From positions 1 through 53,230 of the forward strand of contig CAJOCL010000011.1 in NCBI GenBank assembly GCA_905233565.1: a stretch of 53,230 nucleotides of DNA, read 5' to 3'. The stretch's first letter is position 1; each line of letters begins with the position of its first letter. The position numbers and the translations under genes are program-made. Source of the DNA: an uncultured Synergistales bacterium. Lineage in GTDB: Bacteria; Synergistota; Synergistia; Synergistales; Aminobacteriaceae. The notes under the pieces were generated by a model. The model made no database searches. It saw only the letters and a program-made list of their open reading frames with translations, and had not been told where the DNA came from. Shown one piece after another: positions 42,554-50,804 of the stretch.

Positions 42554-43513
42554 ATGAAAATTTCAGCATTGATATTAATATCAATATTATTATTTGCTGC
42601 CGTGCCTGCTGATTCGTCTTCATTAACTTCATGGAAAACTGACAGCTCAGACATGCTCCGTTCAATTCAAAACAATTCAGAACCGCCGGCAAGATTAACG
42701 CCCGTTCATGAACTTGTCCCGTTAAGCAAAGACGAAGGAATAATACGCCGCGTAAAACTCCCCGAAGGGTTAAAAGCTGCTGCCCTGACGTTTGACATGT
42801 GCGAACTTGATACGTCAACAACAGGGTGTGATATGGACGTGATAAATTTTCTTAGAGACAGGAGAATTAAGGCAACATTATTCATGGGCGGAAAATGGAT
42901 GAGGACGCATTCAAAGCGCGTAAAACAGATCATGACCGAAGGAGAATTATTTGAAATCGGTAATCACAACTGGAGTCATGGGAACTGCGCACTTCTTTCG
43001 CCCGAAGGTCTGAAGGCTCAAATATTATGGACACAGGCCGAATACGAATTGCTGCGTCAAGAATCAGGAGTTAATGACATTCCTGAAGTTCCCGAACTTT
43101 TCAGGCTGCCTTACGGCCGGAATAATAAAAACTCGCTGAAAATAATCGCAAGTCTCGGAATGCGCGTAATACAATGGGACGTTGCCGCAGAAGCAGGTGA
43201 TAATTCAAATCCCAAGCGCGCCGAAAGTTCCGCAAAAAAAGTTGCGGCCATGACTAAACCGGGAAGTATATTGTTATTTCATGCTAATCTTGTTCCTAAA
43301 GGAACCGTTAATCTTCTCCGTGAAGCCGTGAATATTCTTGAGGCTGAAGGTTACGAATTTGTCAAAGTAAGCGAATTATTGAGAATGGGAGAAGCTGAAA
43401 CCGTGAGAGACGGTTATTTTTCAAGGCCGGGAGATAATTATCCGCTTGATAAAAAATTCGGAATTGACGGAACAGGCAGGAGAACAAGATTTACAGGTAA
43501 GCCGCAAAAATAA
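42554..43513 (+). CDS. Exported polysaccharide deacetylase (NodB domain)
   Basis: The 319-residue product has a signal peptide (MKISALILISILLFAAVPADS). The NodB domain (about 72-245) has TFDMCELD (metal Asp), HNWSHG (the two metal His), RLPYGRN, and LLFHANLV near the end. These are the motifs of CE4 deacetylases acting on peptidoglycan, chitin-like or surface polysaccharides. AAAGGAGTA precedes the ATG. It is monocistronic, divergent from the Mrr-like gene, and followed by a bidirectional terminator. Confidence 0.93.
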   Translation: MKISALILISILLFAAVPADSSSLTSWKTDSSDMLRSIQNNSEPPARLTPVHELVPLSKDEGIIRRVKLPEGLKAAALTFDMCELDTSTTGCDMDVINFLRDRRIKATLFMGGKWMRTHSKRVKQIMTEGELFEIGNHNWSHGNCALLSPEGLKAQILWTQAEYELLRQESGVNDIPEVPELFRLPYGRNNKNSLKIIASLGMRVIQWDVAAEAGDNSNPKRAESSAKKVAAMTKPGSILLFHANLVPKGTVNLLREAVNILEAEGYEFVKVSELLRMGEAETVRDGYFSRPGDNYPLDKKFGIDGTGRRTRFTGKPQK

Positions 43514-43546
43514 ATACTCCCCGAAAATTTAACGGAGAGTATTTTT
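43513..43546. terminator. Bidirectional terminator between the deacetylase and the microprotein
   Basis: The stem AATACTCCCCG/CGGAGAGTATT (one mismatch) with loop AAAATTTAA has TTTTTA on the plus-strand side and TTTATTTTTG on the minus-strand side. It serves both convergent transcripts. Confidence 0.85.
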
Positions 43547-43558
43547 AGTTTCTAAGCG

Positions 43559-43651
43559 TTAAGATTTCTTCTTTGAATCGCTGTTCTTGCCGCCTGATGT
43601 TCCCGCGCTTCCTCCGGCTGAACCTGAATCCTTCTCTTTTTCTGCTGACAT
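43559..43651 (-). CDS. 30-residue Ser/Gly/Lys-rich microprotein coupled to the aldehyde dehydrogenase
   Basis: A short frame starts at ATG 43651, only 6 bp after the dehydrogenase stop. The bases GAGGAG that end the upstream gene serve as its Shine-Dalgarno site, with normal spacing. The product begins MSAEKEKDSGSAGG and ends KNSDSKKKS: 30 residues with no hydrophobic core, so probably disordered. It is followed by a bidirectional terminator 13 bp downstream, so it is the natural last gene of the operon. No family is recognised. It could be chance, but the tight placement, good ribosome site and terminator favour translation. Confidence 0.55.
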   Translation of the reverse strand: MSAEKEKDSGSAGGSAGTSGGKNSDSKKKS

Positions 43652-43657
43652 TTCAGA

Positions 43658-45139
43658 TTACTCCTCGTCCATACCGTCCTGGTAGAACTCTCCGAAAAGT
43701 TCCTTCAATGAAGGCATATCCTCAGGAATAGGACGCGCTACCCATGTAGTATTCATGTAGTGCTTGAGGGTGATATTTTCGCTGACGATGTTACCGCCCC
43801 AAGTTCCGCAGCCCATTGAGTTAGTGGGGGGCATTCCGTTAGTTGAGCTTCCTGCGTTGCCCCTGTTGTTCGGCTGACGAATCATGCAGCGTGAAACGGG
43901 TGCGCACATTCCCAGACGGTGAATGTGATCATCATCGAATGAATACAGACCGCATGAGTGGCCTTTTCCGCCGGCCTTGTCGAAAATTTCCTGCATTATG
44001 TCAAGTGCAGTCTGGAACTCTCCGCCGTATTTGAACAGCGTTAAGAGGGTTGTTAATTTTTCGGTGCTGAAGAAGTGCTGTTTTCCGATACATTTCTTTA
44101 TGTCTTCAGCGTTGTTGATCGTGAAGCCTTCCTTCTGGCCGTTGTTCGGTACTGCTATGAACTTTCTGTCCGCAGGAATTTCAAAGCCTGCTGCCTTTGC
44201 CAAAGCCTGTGCGCTGATTGCTACCGTGTCGGGAAGCCTGTGGCCTGTCTCGTCCCACATAACTTTCTTGATTGCCTCTGCCTGTTCCCATGTCGGAATA
44301 TAGGCACCCTCTTTGACAAGTCCCTCAACGAAATTGTCATATACTGACTCGTGAACGATTAAATTTCCGTCGCATGAACAGCCTGAGCCGAAATCTGCAC
44401 ACTTTGAAATCCTCGTGTTCATTGCCGCCTCATATGCACGTTCTTTCGTGTTTGCCGTGTTGTCAACGATTACCGTTGAGTTCCCTGCGCCTGAACCGTA
44501 AGCAGGTACGCCCGATGAATAAGCCGACTTGACCATAGGACTGCCGCCCGTTGCAATTACCAGATCAACCATCTTCATTAATTCCTGAGTAAGCGTTATG
44601 CTCGGCTCTTCGATTACCTGAATAATATCAGCAGGCGCACCCTCACGGACAAGAACATCACGGATAATGTTTACTGTTTTGCATGTCGTCTTCTTTGCTC
44701 TGGGGTGCGGTGAGCAGATGAGAACATCGCGGGCCTTGACTGCGTAAATTGCCTGTCCTGCCGGCGTAACGCACGGGTTTGTTGTCGGGACTAACGTTGC
44801 TATTACTCCTACGGGCTTTGCGTATTTAACGAGACCTTTTTCGGGAATCTCTTCGATTATGCCTACACTCTTCTGTCTGAGGCAGTCGCGGAGTATTAAC
44901 TTGAGCTTGTTCCTCTTGTTGCGCTTTGTTACCTTGTCGCCGAGCCTTGTTTCGTCAACTGCTTCATCGCAGATAGGCCCCCAGACTTTCAGCGGATAGA
45001 GTGCCGCACAGATTGCACGGGCGAGACGGTCGACTTTTTCCTGATCGTATGTTGCGATGACTTCTGCTGCCGCTCTGGCTTTTTTAACCATTTCTTCAAG
45101 CATTGCGATCTCTTCGGGTGTTACTTCATGATGAGCCAT
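43658..45139 (-). CDS. CoA-acylating aldehyde dehydrogenase (SauS-like)
   Basis: The 493-residue protein is a CoA-acylating aldehyde dehydrogenase of the EutE/AdhE/SauS group: aldehyde plus NAD(P) plus CoA gives acyl-CoA. The likely catalytic Cys254 lies in ADFGSGCSCDGNLIV, aligning with the EutE cysteine. VPTTNPCVTPAGQAIYA (117-133) and ATGGSPMVKSA (196-206) are cofactor-domain segments. The end has RGNAGSSTNGMPPTNSMGCG, like SauS, the sulfoacetaldehyde dehydrogenase. The ribosome site AAGGAGA precedes it. It follows the thiamine-diphosphate enzyme by 82 bp, with a hairpin in between, and the microprotein comes next. The substrate is not fixed by sequence; propionaldehyde, acetaldehyde and sulfoacetaldehyde are candidates. 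Confidence 0.85.
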   Translation of the reverse strand: MAHHEVTPEEIAMLEEMVKKARAAAEVIATYDQEKVDRLARAICAALYPLKVWGPICDEAVDETRLGDKVTKRNKRNKLKLILRDCLRQKSVGIIEEIPEKGLVKYAKPVGVIATLVPTTNPCVTPAGQAIYAVKARDVLICSPHPRAKKTTCKTVNIIRDVLVREGAPADIIQVIEEPSITLTQELMKMVDLVIATGGSPMVKSAYSSGVPAYGSGAGNSTVIVDNTANTKERAYEAAMNTRISKCADFGSGCSCDGNLIVHESVYDNFVEGLVKEGAYIPTWEQAEAIKKVMWDETGHRLPDTVAISAQALAKAAGFEIPADRKFIAVPNNGQKEGFTINNAEDIKKCIGKQHFFSTEKLTTLLTLFKYGGEFQTALDIMQEIFDKAGGKGHSCGLYSFDDDHIHRLGMCAPVSRCMIRQPNNRGNAGSSTNGMPPTNSMGCGTWGGNIVSENITLKHYMNTTWVARPIPEDMPSLKELFGEFYQDGMDEE

Positions 45140-45180
45140 GATATATCAGTTCTCCTTAAAAATTTTATGCTTTTAATTTT

Positions 45181-45209
45181 ACCCCTCTGCTTTATTCCGG
45201 CTGAGGGGT
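45181..45209 (-). other. Intercistronic hairpin between ThDP enzyme and aldehyde dehydrogenase
   Basis: A perfect 7-bp stem ACCCCTC/GAGGGGT encloses a 15-nt loop and lies in the 82-bp spacer, about 12 bp after the stop at 45222. On the transcribed minus strand it is followed by AAAATTAAAAG, not by T, so it is not a standard terminator. It could be a partial stop, a processing site or an mRNA stabiliser. Confidence 0.5.
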
Positions 45210-45221
45210 GATTACTGCCTC

Positions 45222-47072
45222 TTACTTCGTTATGTGTGACTTCGCGTGACTGGGCGGAATGTATTTCCCGTTCGCGTCCTTCTTTACCAGTTTTCCTTCC
45301 TTGACAAGATCGCTCGGTGTGTAAATATCGTTGATGTTCCAGCAGCCCGGTGTAGGAACGGCGATATTCTCCATAATTGCTTCGACAAGGAACGGCTTAC
45401 CGGCTTTGTTGGCCTCAACAGCCTTCTTCAGTGCCGGCCCCAGTTCATCGGCTGAATTTACGCGGATTGAATCAATTCCGTAACCCTCAGCGACTTTTGC
45501 CCAGTTCGGCGAATAAGCCTCGCCGTTGGGCGTATGGAATTTCGTACCGTACTGGGTGTGATAATTTGCGTTCTCAAGCCCCGCGATCGTTCCGAATGCC
45601 ATGTTGTTCATTACAAGCCACATGCAGGGGATTCCTTCTTCAACAGCCGTAGCCATGCAGGTCGGATTTACGCCGAAACCGCCGTCGCCGATTAATGCAA
45701 CGCAGATTTTATCGGGTGCCGCTTTCTTTCCGCCCAAAACTGCACTGGCTCCGAATCCCATTGTTGCAAGCCCTGAAGAATGGTGAACGGTTCCGGGTAT
45801 CGTTATGTCATACTGCTGTGCAACTCCGTTCTTGTTCCAGCCTACGTCCGTAAAGATTAAAGCATCTTCGGGAAGCGCGCCCTTCAGTTCCTTCAAAATT
45901 CTCTGAGGTGTCATCGGGAATCTTGAATCGTTTGAAATTGCAACGTTCGATGCCTTGAAATCGGCTTTTGCCTTCGCTATCTTTTCGCGCAAGCCTGCAC
46001 GCTTTATTCCTTCGGGCTTGATTGCCTTTGCAGCATCAAGAATCTGCTTCAGTGCAAGTTTCAGATCCGCAACTGCTCCGATCTCAACAGGATAGTTACG
46101 GCCGATTTCCGTCGGGTCAATGTCAATCTGAATGAATTTTGTTGTTGACGGATCGAAAGTTACGCCCTGATACCAGCTTGATGAATCAGCCTCCGCGAAT
46201 CTCGTTCCAAGCGCGAGAATTACATCTGCACCGAGCGTAAATTCATGAGTATGTGCAAGTCCCCAGAAACCTGTCTGACCGATCATTAACGGGTGAAGAT
46301 CGCTTACACAGCCCTGACCCATAAGAGTACGTGAAATCGGAATATCAAGAAATTCAGCGAGTGCCGCAAGTTCTTCTGATGCCTGAGCCAAAAGAACACC
46401 GCCGCCGGCATGGATTACGGGGGCTTTCGCCTCAATTAAACGCTTTGCGATCGCCTTTGCGCATTCGGGATCAAGCGCGGGCTTAACGGTTATATGGCTG
46501 TCCTGATACGTTCTTGCAAACAGGTCTTCCTCGATTTCCCTGCTCCAAATGTCCATAGGCATATCAATAAGGACGGGGCCGGGTCTTCCTGATTCGGCGA
46601 GCCTGAAAGCCTTGTCGAGAATATCCGGCAGTGCTTCGGGATCGTCAACCCTCCAGCAGCGTTTGCAGACCGGTTCCAAAAGCCTGTACTGCGTCGCATC
46701 GCCGTGCATGTTGACTTCCTGATGAGGGTGCTTGCCGTAATAGTAACTCGGAACATCTCCGGCGAATACTACCATAGGGATTGAATCAAATGCTGCATTT
46801 GCTACGCCCGTCAGTACGTTTGTTATTCCGGGCCCTAAGTGGCACATGACTACTGAGGCCCTGTGCGTTACTCTTGCGTAACCGTCTGCGGCTGTTGAGG
46901 CTACTGCTTCATGTCTGTTTGAAATGTAACGGAGTTTTCCGCCCTTCTGTTCGTTGCGGTTCAATGCGTCAAGCATTCCGATTACTGTATGGCCGCAAAG
47001 CCCGAATATGTATCTGACATCGCGGCGTTCAAGGTAATCAACTATAAGGTCTGCTACCAGTTTTTTGCTCAT
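45222..47072 (-). CDS. Thiamine-diphosphate-dependent decarboxylase/acetolactate synthase-like enzyme
   Basis: The 616-residue protein has the three-domain architecture of the acetohydroxyacid synthase/Xsc/decarboxylase superfamily. Glu55 in SNRHEAVAS is the catalytic glutamate of the pyrimidine domain. The ThDP signature is GDGGF (462-466) with NN at 489-490. A central domain (about 200-350) with GTRFAEAD and QIDIDP resembles the FAD/ADP-binding region. Unlike known Xsc, the segment at 106-130 (DVPSYYYGKHPHQEVNMHG) differs, so the substrate is open. Paired with the acylating dehydrogenase it suggests the route 2-oxoacid to aldehyde to acyl-CoA, or acetyl transfer. A glutamate here excludes glyoxylate carboligase. 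It is the first gene of the operon. Confidence 0.85.
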   Translation of the reverse strand: MSKKLVADLIVDYLERRDVRYIFGLCGHTVIGMLDALNRNEQKGGKLRYISNRHEAVASTAADGYARVTHRASVVMCHLGPGITNVLTGVANAAFDSIPMVVFAGDVPSYYYGKHPHQEVNMHGDATQYRLLEPVCKRCWRVDDPEALPDILDKAFRLAESGRPGPVLIDMPMDIWSREIEEDLFARTYQDSHITVKPALDPECAKAIAKRLIEAKAPVIHAGGGVLLAQASEELAALAEFLDIPISRTLMGQGCVSDLHPLMIGQTGFWGLAHTHEFTLGADVILALGTRFAEADSSSWYQGVTFDPSTTKFIQIDIDPTEIGRNYPVEIGAVADLKLALKQILDAAKAIKPEGIKRAGLREKIAKAKADFKASNVAISNDSRFPMTPQRILKELKGALPEDALIFTDVGWNKNGVAQQYDITIPGTVHHSSGLATMGFGASAVLGGKKAAPDKICVALIGDGGFGVNPTCMATAVEEGIPCMWLVMNNMAFGTIAGLENANYHTQYGTKFHTPNGEAYSPNWAKVAEGYGIDSIRVNSADELGPALKKAVEANKAGKPFLVEAIMENIAVPTPGCWNINDIYTPSDLVKEGKLVKKDANGKYIPPSHAKSHITK

Positions 47073-47116
47073 ACGTAAATTCTGCCTCCTTAAAATTTAT
47101 TTTATATTGCCGTGAA

Positions 47117-47133
47117 AATTCATAAAGTGAATT
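47117..47133 (-). promoter_or_regulatory. Inverted repeat in the leader of the ThDP enzyme operon
   Basis: The perfect arms AATTCA-N5-TGAATT lie about 24 bp downstream of the candidate -10. A second ATTC/GAAT repeat (about 47176-47189) overlaps the candidate -35. Together they suggest a DNA-binding regulator of this operon. Confidence 0.4.
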
Positions 47134-47156
47134 AAATTTTACTGGATACGTGCATA

Positions 47157-47184
47157 ATTTAATATAAATTCTTTCATTCGTCAA
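47157..47184 (-). promoter_or_regulatory. Candidate promoter of the ThDP enzyme operon
   Basis: On the minus strand TTGACG (47184-47179) and TTAAAT (47162-47157) are 16 bp apart. The match is moderate; the site lies about 85 bp before the ATG. Confidence 0.4.
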
Positions 47185-47206
47185 TGAATATATACTTACT
47201 TAATTT

Positions 47207-47235
47207 TTGAAAGCCGCGTAACATGTTATTATAAT
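47207..47235 (+). promoter_or_regulatory. Promoter of the fliW-csrA-pur operon
   Basis: TTGAAA (47207-47212) and TATAAT (47230-47235) are separated by 17 bp, 53 bp upstream of the fliW ATG. The consensus sigma-70 form, rather than a flagellar sigma-28 type, suits a gene group that also supplies purines. Confidence 0.7.
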
Positions 47236-47287
47236 GTGAAAAATTTTACAGGCATTTAATTTTTACAGAAAGGCAGCAGATAAAAAA

Positions 47288-47791
47288 ATGTCAGATTCAA
47301 ATATGAAACTTGATACCGACCGCTTCGGCAAAGTGTCATATTCACAGGAAGATATATTATTTTTTCCGCGAGGCATTCCGGCCTTTGAAACAAAACAAAG
47401 CTGGATACTTGTCGGCAGTGATGACAACGCCGTAAAATGGCTTCAGTCGGTTGATGACGGTTCACTGGCTCTGCCGGTAACATCTCCTGACGCAGTACAG
47501 CCCGATTACAACGCAAGAATCCCTGAAGATGAATTAACCCTGATCGGCAGCACAAACCCGGCCGATTTAGCACTCCTCATAGTCGTTTCAATCCCTGAAG
47601 CAGCCCCGTGGAACATGACGGCCAATCTCAGGGCTCCAATATTAATAAATCTTAAAACACACAAAGCAGTTCAGGTCATCGCGCTTAATGAAGAATACCC
47701 GATAAGACATATAGTATTCCCCGATGATGTCCGCGAAAAAATGAAAGCCTCTGCATATGAAAATGAGAATGGAGGCGTTGAAAAATGTTAG
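47288..47791 (+). CDS. fliW: Flagellar assembly factor FliW
   Basis: The 167-residue protein shows the FliW pattern: DTDRFGKVSYSQEDILFFPRGIPAFE, cut to the core FPRGIPAFE, followed by the hydrophobic LLIVVSIPEAAPWNMTANLRAP-type block and the end RHIVFPDD. FliW binds flagellin and the regulator CsrA, releasing CsrA from repression in response to flagellin levels. The gene overlaps csrA by 7 bp, the classic linkage. No flagellin or other flagellar gene lies in this window. A consensus promoter is present upstream. Confidence 0.93.
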   Translation: MSDSNMKLDTDRFGKVSYSQEDILFFPRGIPAFETKQSWILVGSDDNAVKWLQSVDDGSLALPVTSPDAVQPDYNARIPEDELTLIGSTNPADLALLIVVSIPEAAPWNMTANLRAPILINLKTHKAVQVIALNEEYPIRHIVFPDDVREKMKASAYENENGGVEKC

Positions 47792-48066
47792 TTCTCAGCA
47801 GGCGCGTAAATGAAAGTATCCAGATAGGCACTGACATTGAAATTATGGTTATTGACGTTCGCGGCGATGTCGTCAGGCTCGGAATAACCGCGCCACAGTC
47901 AACCCAGATATGGCGCAAGGAACTTTGGGACATAATCGTTAAGGAAAATAAAACGGCCTCAGAAGCCCCGAAAACTTCGGATATTAAGCAGACACCTAAT
48001 CTGCCGTTGTCAGCTTTCTCAAAATTAAGCAAAATACCGACAGTTCACGTTGAAAGAAAATCATGA
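47785..48066 (+). CDS. csrA: Carbon storage regulator CsrA with extended C terminus
   Basis: The first about 60 residues are a canonical CsrA RNA-binding dimer unit (MLVLSRRVNESIQIGTDIEI, then DVVRLGITAP and the IWRKELWD helix carrying Arg). A 35-residue tail rich in Ser/Thr/Lys/Pro follows, longer than usual for CsrA (typical length is 60-75). CsrA binds GGA-containing hairpins of mRNAs, blocking ribosomes, and is antagonised by FliW. The start overlaps fliW by 7 bp and the end overlaps purE by 4 bp (ATGA), so all three are translationally coupled. Confidence 0.93.
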   Translation: MLVLSRRVNESIQIGTDIEIMVIDVRGDVVRLGITAPQSTQIWRKELWDIIVKENKTASEAPKTSDIKQTPNLPLSAFSKLSKIPTVHVERKS

Positions 48067-48557
48067 AAAAAACAGCAATAATTTTAGGTTCAGACAGTGA
48101 TCTGCATGTTGCCGAAAAAAGCATAGATGTCCTGAAGCGTCTTGATATTCCGTTTGAAATAAGCGTAATTTCAGCCCACAGGACACCCGAAAAAATCCGC
48201 GAATTTGCCATGAATGCCAGAAAAAATAATTTCGGCGTAATAATCGCAGTAGCCGGAAAATCAGCGGCTCTCCCGGGCGCAATTTCAGCATACACGAGAA
48301 TCCCGGTTATAGGCGTTCCCGTTAAAAGCGATGACTTGGGAGGTCTTGACGCTCTTTTGTCAACAGCTCAGATGCCGCCCGGCGTTCCCGTTGCGTGCGT
48401 TGCAATTGACGGCGGAGCTAATGCAGCATGGCTGGCAGCAAGAATACTAGCCGTTGATGATGATGATTTGGCCGAAAAACTCGAAAATGAAGCGTTTAAC
48501 ATGGCCGTGAAAGTTGAGCAGAAAAATAATGACATCAGGAAAAAATTCAACAAGTAA
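48063..48557 (+). CDS. purE: N5-carboxyaminoimidazole ribonucleotide mutase / AIR carboxylase
   Basis: The 164-residue protein has the PurE fold signatures ILGSDSDL at the start, SAHRTPEK (active site), and [10 protein letters not shown] near 80-90. The nucleotide loop reads [12 protein letters not shown] rather than the class I AGGAAHLPG, which makes it resemble class II enzymes that use CO2 directly (and need no PurK). This is a by-eye judgement. It overlaps csrA by 4 bp and purM by 29 bp. The reaction is AIR to CAIR in IMP synthesis. Confidence 0.9.
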   Translation: MKKTAIILGSDSDLHVAEKSIDVLKRLDIPFEISVISAHRTPEKIREFAMNARKNNFGVIIAVAGKSAALPGAISAYTRIPVIGVPVKSDDLGGLDALLSTAQMPPGVPVACVAIDGGANAAWLAARILAVDDDDLAEKLENEAFNMAVKVEQKNNDIRKKFNK

Positions 48558-49554
48558 AAGTTACAGGGATTCCGGCGTTGACGTTCAGGCAGGCTATGAC
48601 GCAGTTAAATTAATGGCTGAACACGTAAAACGCACAAGGACTGACGGCGTTATGGGCGGTCTCGGAGGGTTCGGCGGAATGTTCGAACTTCCCGAAGGAA
48701 TGAAACACCCCGTACTCGTAAGCGGTACTGACGGCGTAGGCACTAAGTTAAAAATAGCGTTTGCAATGAACAGGCATGACACCGTAGGGATTGACTGCGT
48801 TGCAATGTGCGTTAATGACGTTCTCTGCTGCGGTGCAAAACCGTTATTCTTTCTTGATTACGTTGCTGTCGGGAAAAATATTCCCGAACGTGTCGCGGAA
48901 ATAGTTTCGGGAATTTCCGAAGGCTGCGTTATCTCAGGCTGTGCGTTAATCGGCGGTGAGACTGCCGAAATGCCCGGATTTTACCCCGAAAATGAATACG
49001 ATATTGCCGGTTTTTGCGTTGGAGTTGTTGAACGTGATGAAATTCTTGACATTAACAAAGTCAAAGCAGGAGATGTAATTATCGCGCTGCCGTCATCCGG
49101 CGTTCATTCCAACGGCTTTTCACTGGTCAGGAAAATTTTTTCGGGGCATGATCTCAATTCATATATTCCCGAACTCGGCAGGAAACTCGGCGAGGAATTA
49201 CTGACACCGACAAAAATTTACGTCAAAGAAATACTGCCCTTAATTCAGCGCATAAAGTCAATGGCTCACATAACGGGAGGCGGATTTTACGAGAATATAC
49301 CGCGCTCAATACCCGGTCAAAAGGGCCTGTCGGCAAAAATTAATATTTCAGCAGTCAAAACACCGGCGATATTCGACATAATCATGAAAACAGGAAAAAT
49401 TGAACCTGATGAAATGTTCCACGTTTTCAATATGGGCGTTGGAATGTCTTTAATAACAGGGGCTGAAAATGCTGATTATCTGCTGCAGTCTTTGAACGGT
49501 GCTTATATTATCGGCGAAATAACGGAAGGTGAAGGAGGTTTATATTTATGTTAA
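48529..49554 (+). CDS. purM: Phosphoribosylformylglycinamidine cyclo-ligase
   Basis: I start at ATG 48529 (341 residues), because the in-frame TTG at 48514 has no ribosome site of its own and the protein then begins [20 protein letters not shown]. PurM forms aminoimidazole ribonucleotide from FGAM using ATP. It has [26 protein letters not shown] and [13 protein letters not shown]. Length is normal. The gene overlaps purE by 29 bp and the PurN fusion by 7 bp. Confidence 0.95.
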   Translation: MTSGKNSTSKSYRDSGVDVQAGYDAVKLMAEHVKRTRTDGVMGGLGGFGGMFELPEGMKHPVLVSGTDGVGTKLKIAFAMNRHDTVGIDCVAMCVNDVLCCGAKPLFFLDYVAVGKNIPERVAEIVSGISEGCVISGCALIGGETAEMPGFYPENEYDIAGFCVGVVERDEILDINKVKAGDVIIALPSSGVHSNGFSLVRKIFSGHDLNSYIPELGRKLGEELLTPTKIYVKEILPLIQRIKSMAHITGGGFYENIPRSIPGQKGLSAKINISAVKTPAIFDIIMKTGKIEPDEMFHVFNMGVGMSLITGAENADYLLQSLNGAYIIGEITEGEGGLYLC

Positions 49555-50804
49555 AAATTTCAGTTCTTGTTTCGGGCGGAGGTACTAACCTTCAGGCTCT
49601 TATTGACGCCCAGAATAACGGTGTCTTATCGTCAGGCCGTATAGTTCAGGTAATTTCAAGCCGTCCTGACGCTTACGCAATTGAACGCGCCGAGAAAAAC
49701 GGCATTCATACGGATATAGTCAGCTTTAAGGCTGCGGGAAATGATTTCGAGGCTAGAATACTTGAGGCACTCGGTAAATTCAAGCCTGAAATAATAGTGC
49801 TTGCAGGATTTATGCACATACTGAGCAAAAATTTTATTGAAAAATGCAGCGCAAAAATCATAAATATTCACCCGTCATTAATTCCATCATTCTGCGGAAA
49901 AGGCTTTTACGGCCTCAAAGTTCATGAAGCCGTACTGAAATCAGGCGTTAAAATTACCGGCGCAACCGTACACATTGTCAACGAAATTCCCGACGGCGGC
50001 GAAATCTTAGCCCAAAAAACCGTTGAAATACTTCCAGATGATACGCCCGAAATACTGCAAAGAAGAGTTATGGAAAATGCAGAATGGATAATACTTCCGA
50101 GAGCCGTTGAAAATCTATGCAGAAAAATTGATAAACGGGTATTCATAAAACCGATAAAATATCCCGGTCGCGGAATAATTACGGGAATGACTGAAAAAGG
50201 GCGGAAAATGCTCGCTTATTTCATAATGGGCAGAAGTTCATCAAGCAAAGCAAGAATTTTTGAACGTTCAGGCGATGACTTAATCATAAAATTAACGCAA
50301 AATGACAAGAATTTTGACCCGTCACTGATACTCTATTCACCGTTAAGAATAATTGACGGAAATATAATCATAACGAACGGGGATCAGACCGACACAATTT
50401 ATGATTTCATGAAAAACGGCGGAACATTTGAAGACGCTCTGAGAACACGTGAATATGAACCTGATGAACCGCATTTCACTCCCAGAATAAGCGCGCTGAT
50501 GACTAATTCAGGCTATAAGCAGAGTATCTTGAAAAAAGCAGGAAGATACTTCTTTGAGTATGAATATGAAAAGGGTAAAGGCAGGCTGATTCACACTTAT
50601 AATCACGATGTAATGCCCGGTAAAACCCTCCCTTCATTTTCAGGCGAACCCAGAGAGATTTTCATTCCAGAAGATATTAACTCGTTCTCAAATTCACTAT
50701 GGGACGAACTCGGCGAAAATTACAGGGTTGCACTTTATGTCAGGTATTATGACTTTGACGGCAGTTACAAAGACAGGCTCTTCAACACTCAGGAGGTTTT
50801 ATAA
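49548..50804 (+). CDS. purN: Fused GAR transformylase (PurN) and IMP cyclohydrolase (PurO-like)
   Basis: The 418-residue protein has two parts. Residues 1-200 are Pur[16 protein letters not shown], Asn106 and His108 in [12 protein letters not shown], and Asp149 in [11 protein letters not shown], which formylate GAR with 10-formyl-tetrahydrofolate. Residues about 205-418 resemble the archaeal-type IMP cyclohydrolase PurO ([17 protein letters not shown], then [15 protein letters not shown]). PurO closes the ring of FAICAR to IMP. In most bacteria this reaction is carried by the N-terminal half of PurH. Both domains look complete. It overlaps purM and shares one base with the next gene. Confidence 0.9.
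   Translation: MLKISVLVSGGGTNLQALIDAQNNGVLSSGRIVQVISSRPDAYAIERAEKNGIHTDIVSFKAAGNDFEARILEALGKFKPEIIVLAGFMHILSKNFIEKCSAKIINIHPSLIPSFCGKGFYGLKVHEAVLKSGVKITGATVHIVNEIPDGGEILAQKTVEILPDDTPEILQRRVMENAEWIILPRAVENLCRKIDKRVFIKPIKYPGRGIITGMTEKGRKMLAYFIMGRSSSSKARIFERSGDDLIIKLTQNDKNFDPSLILYSPLRIIDGNIIITNGDQTDTIYDFMKNGGTFEDALRTREYEPDEPHFTPRISALMTNSGYKQSILKKAGRYFFEYEYEKGKGRLIHTYNHDVMPGKTLPSFSGEPREIFIPEDINSFSNSLWDELGENYRVALYVRYYDFDGSYKDRLFNTQEVL

Noticed and set aside
45222-47072. Naming the ThDP enzyme sulfoacetaldehyde acetyltransferase (Xsc) or acetolactate synthase
   Set aside because: The superfamily motifs are present, but the segment after the catalytic glutamate differs from Xsc as I remember it, and no small AHAS subunit lies nearby. 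The name would claim a substrate the sequence does not show.
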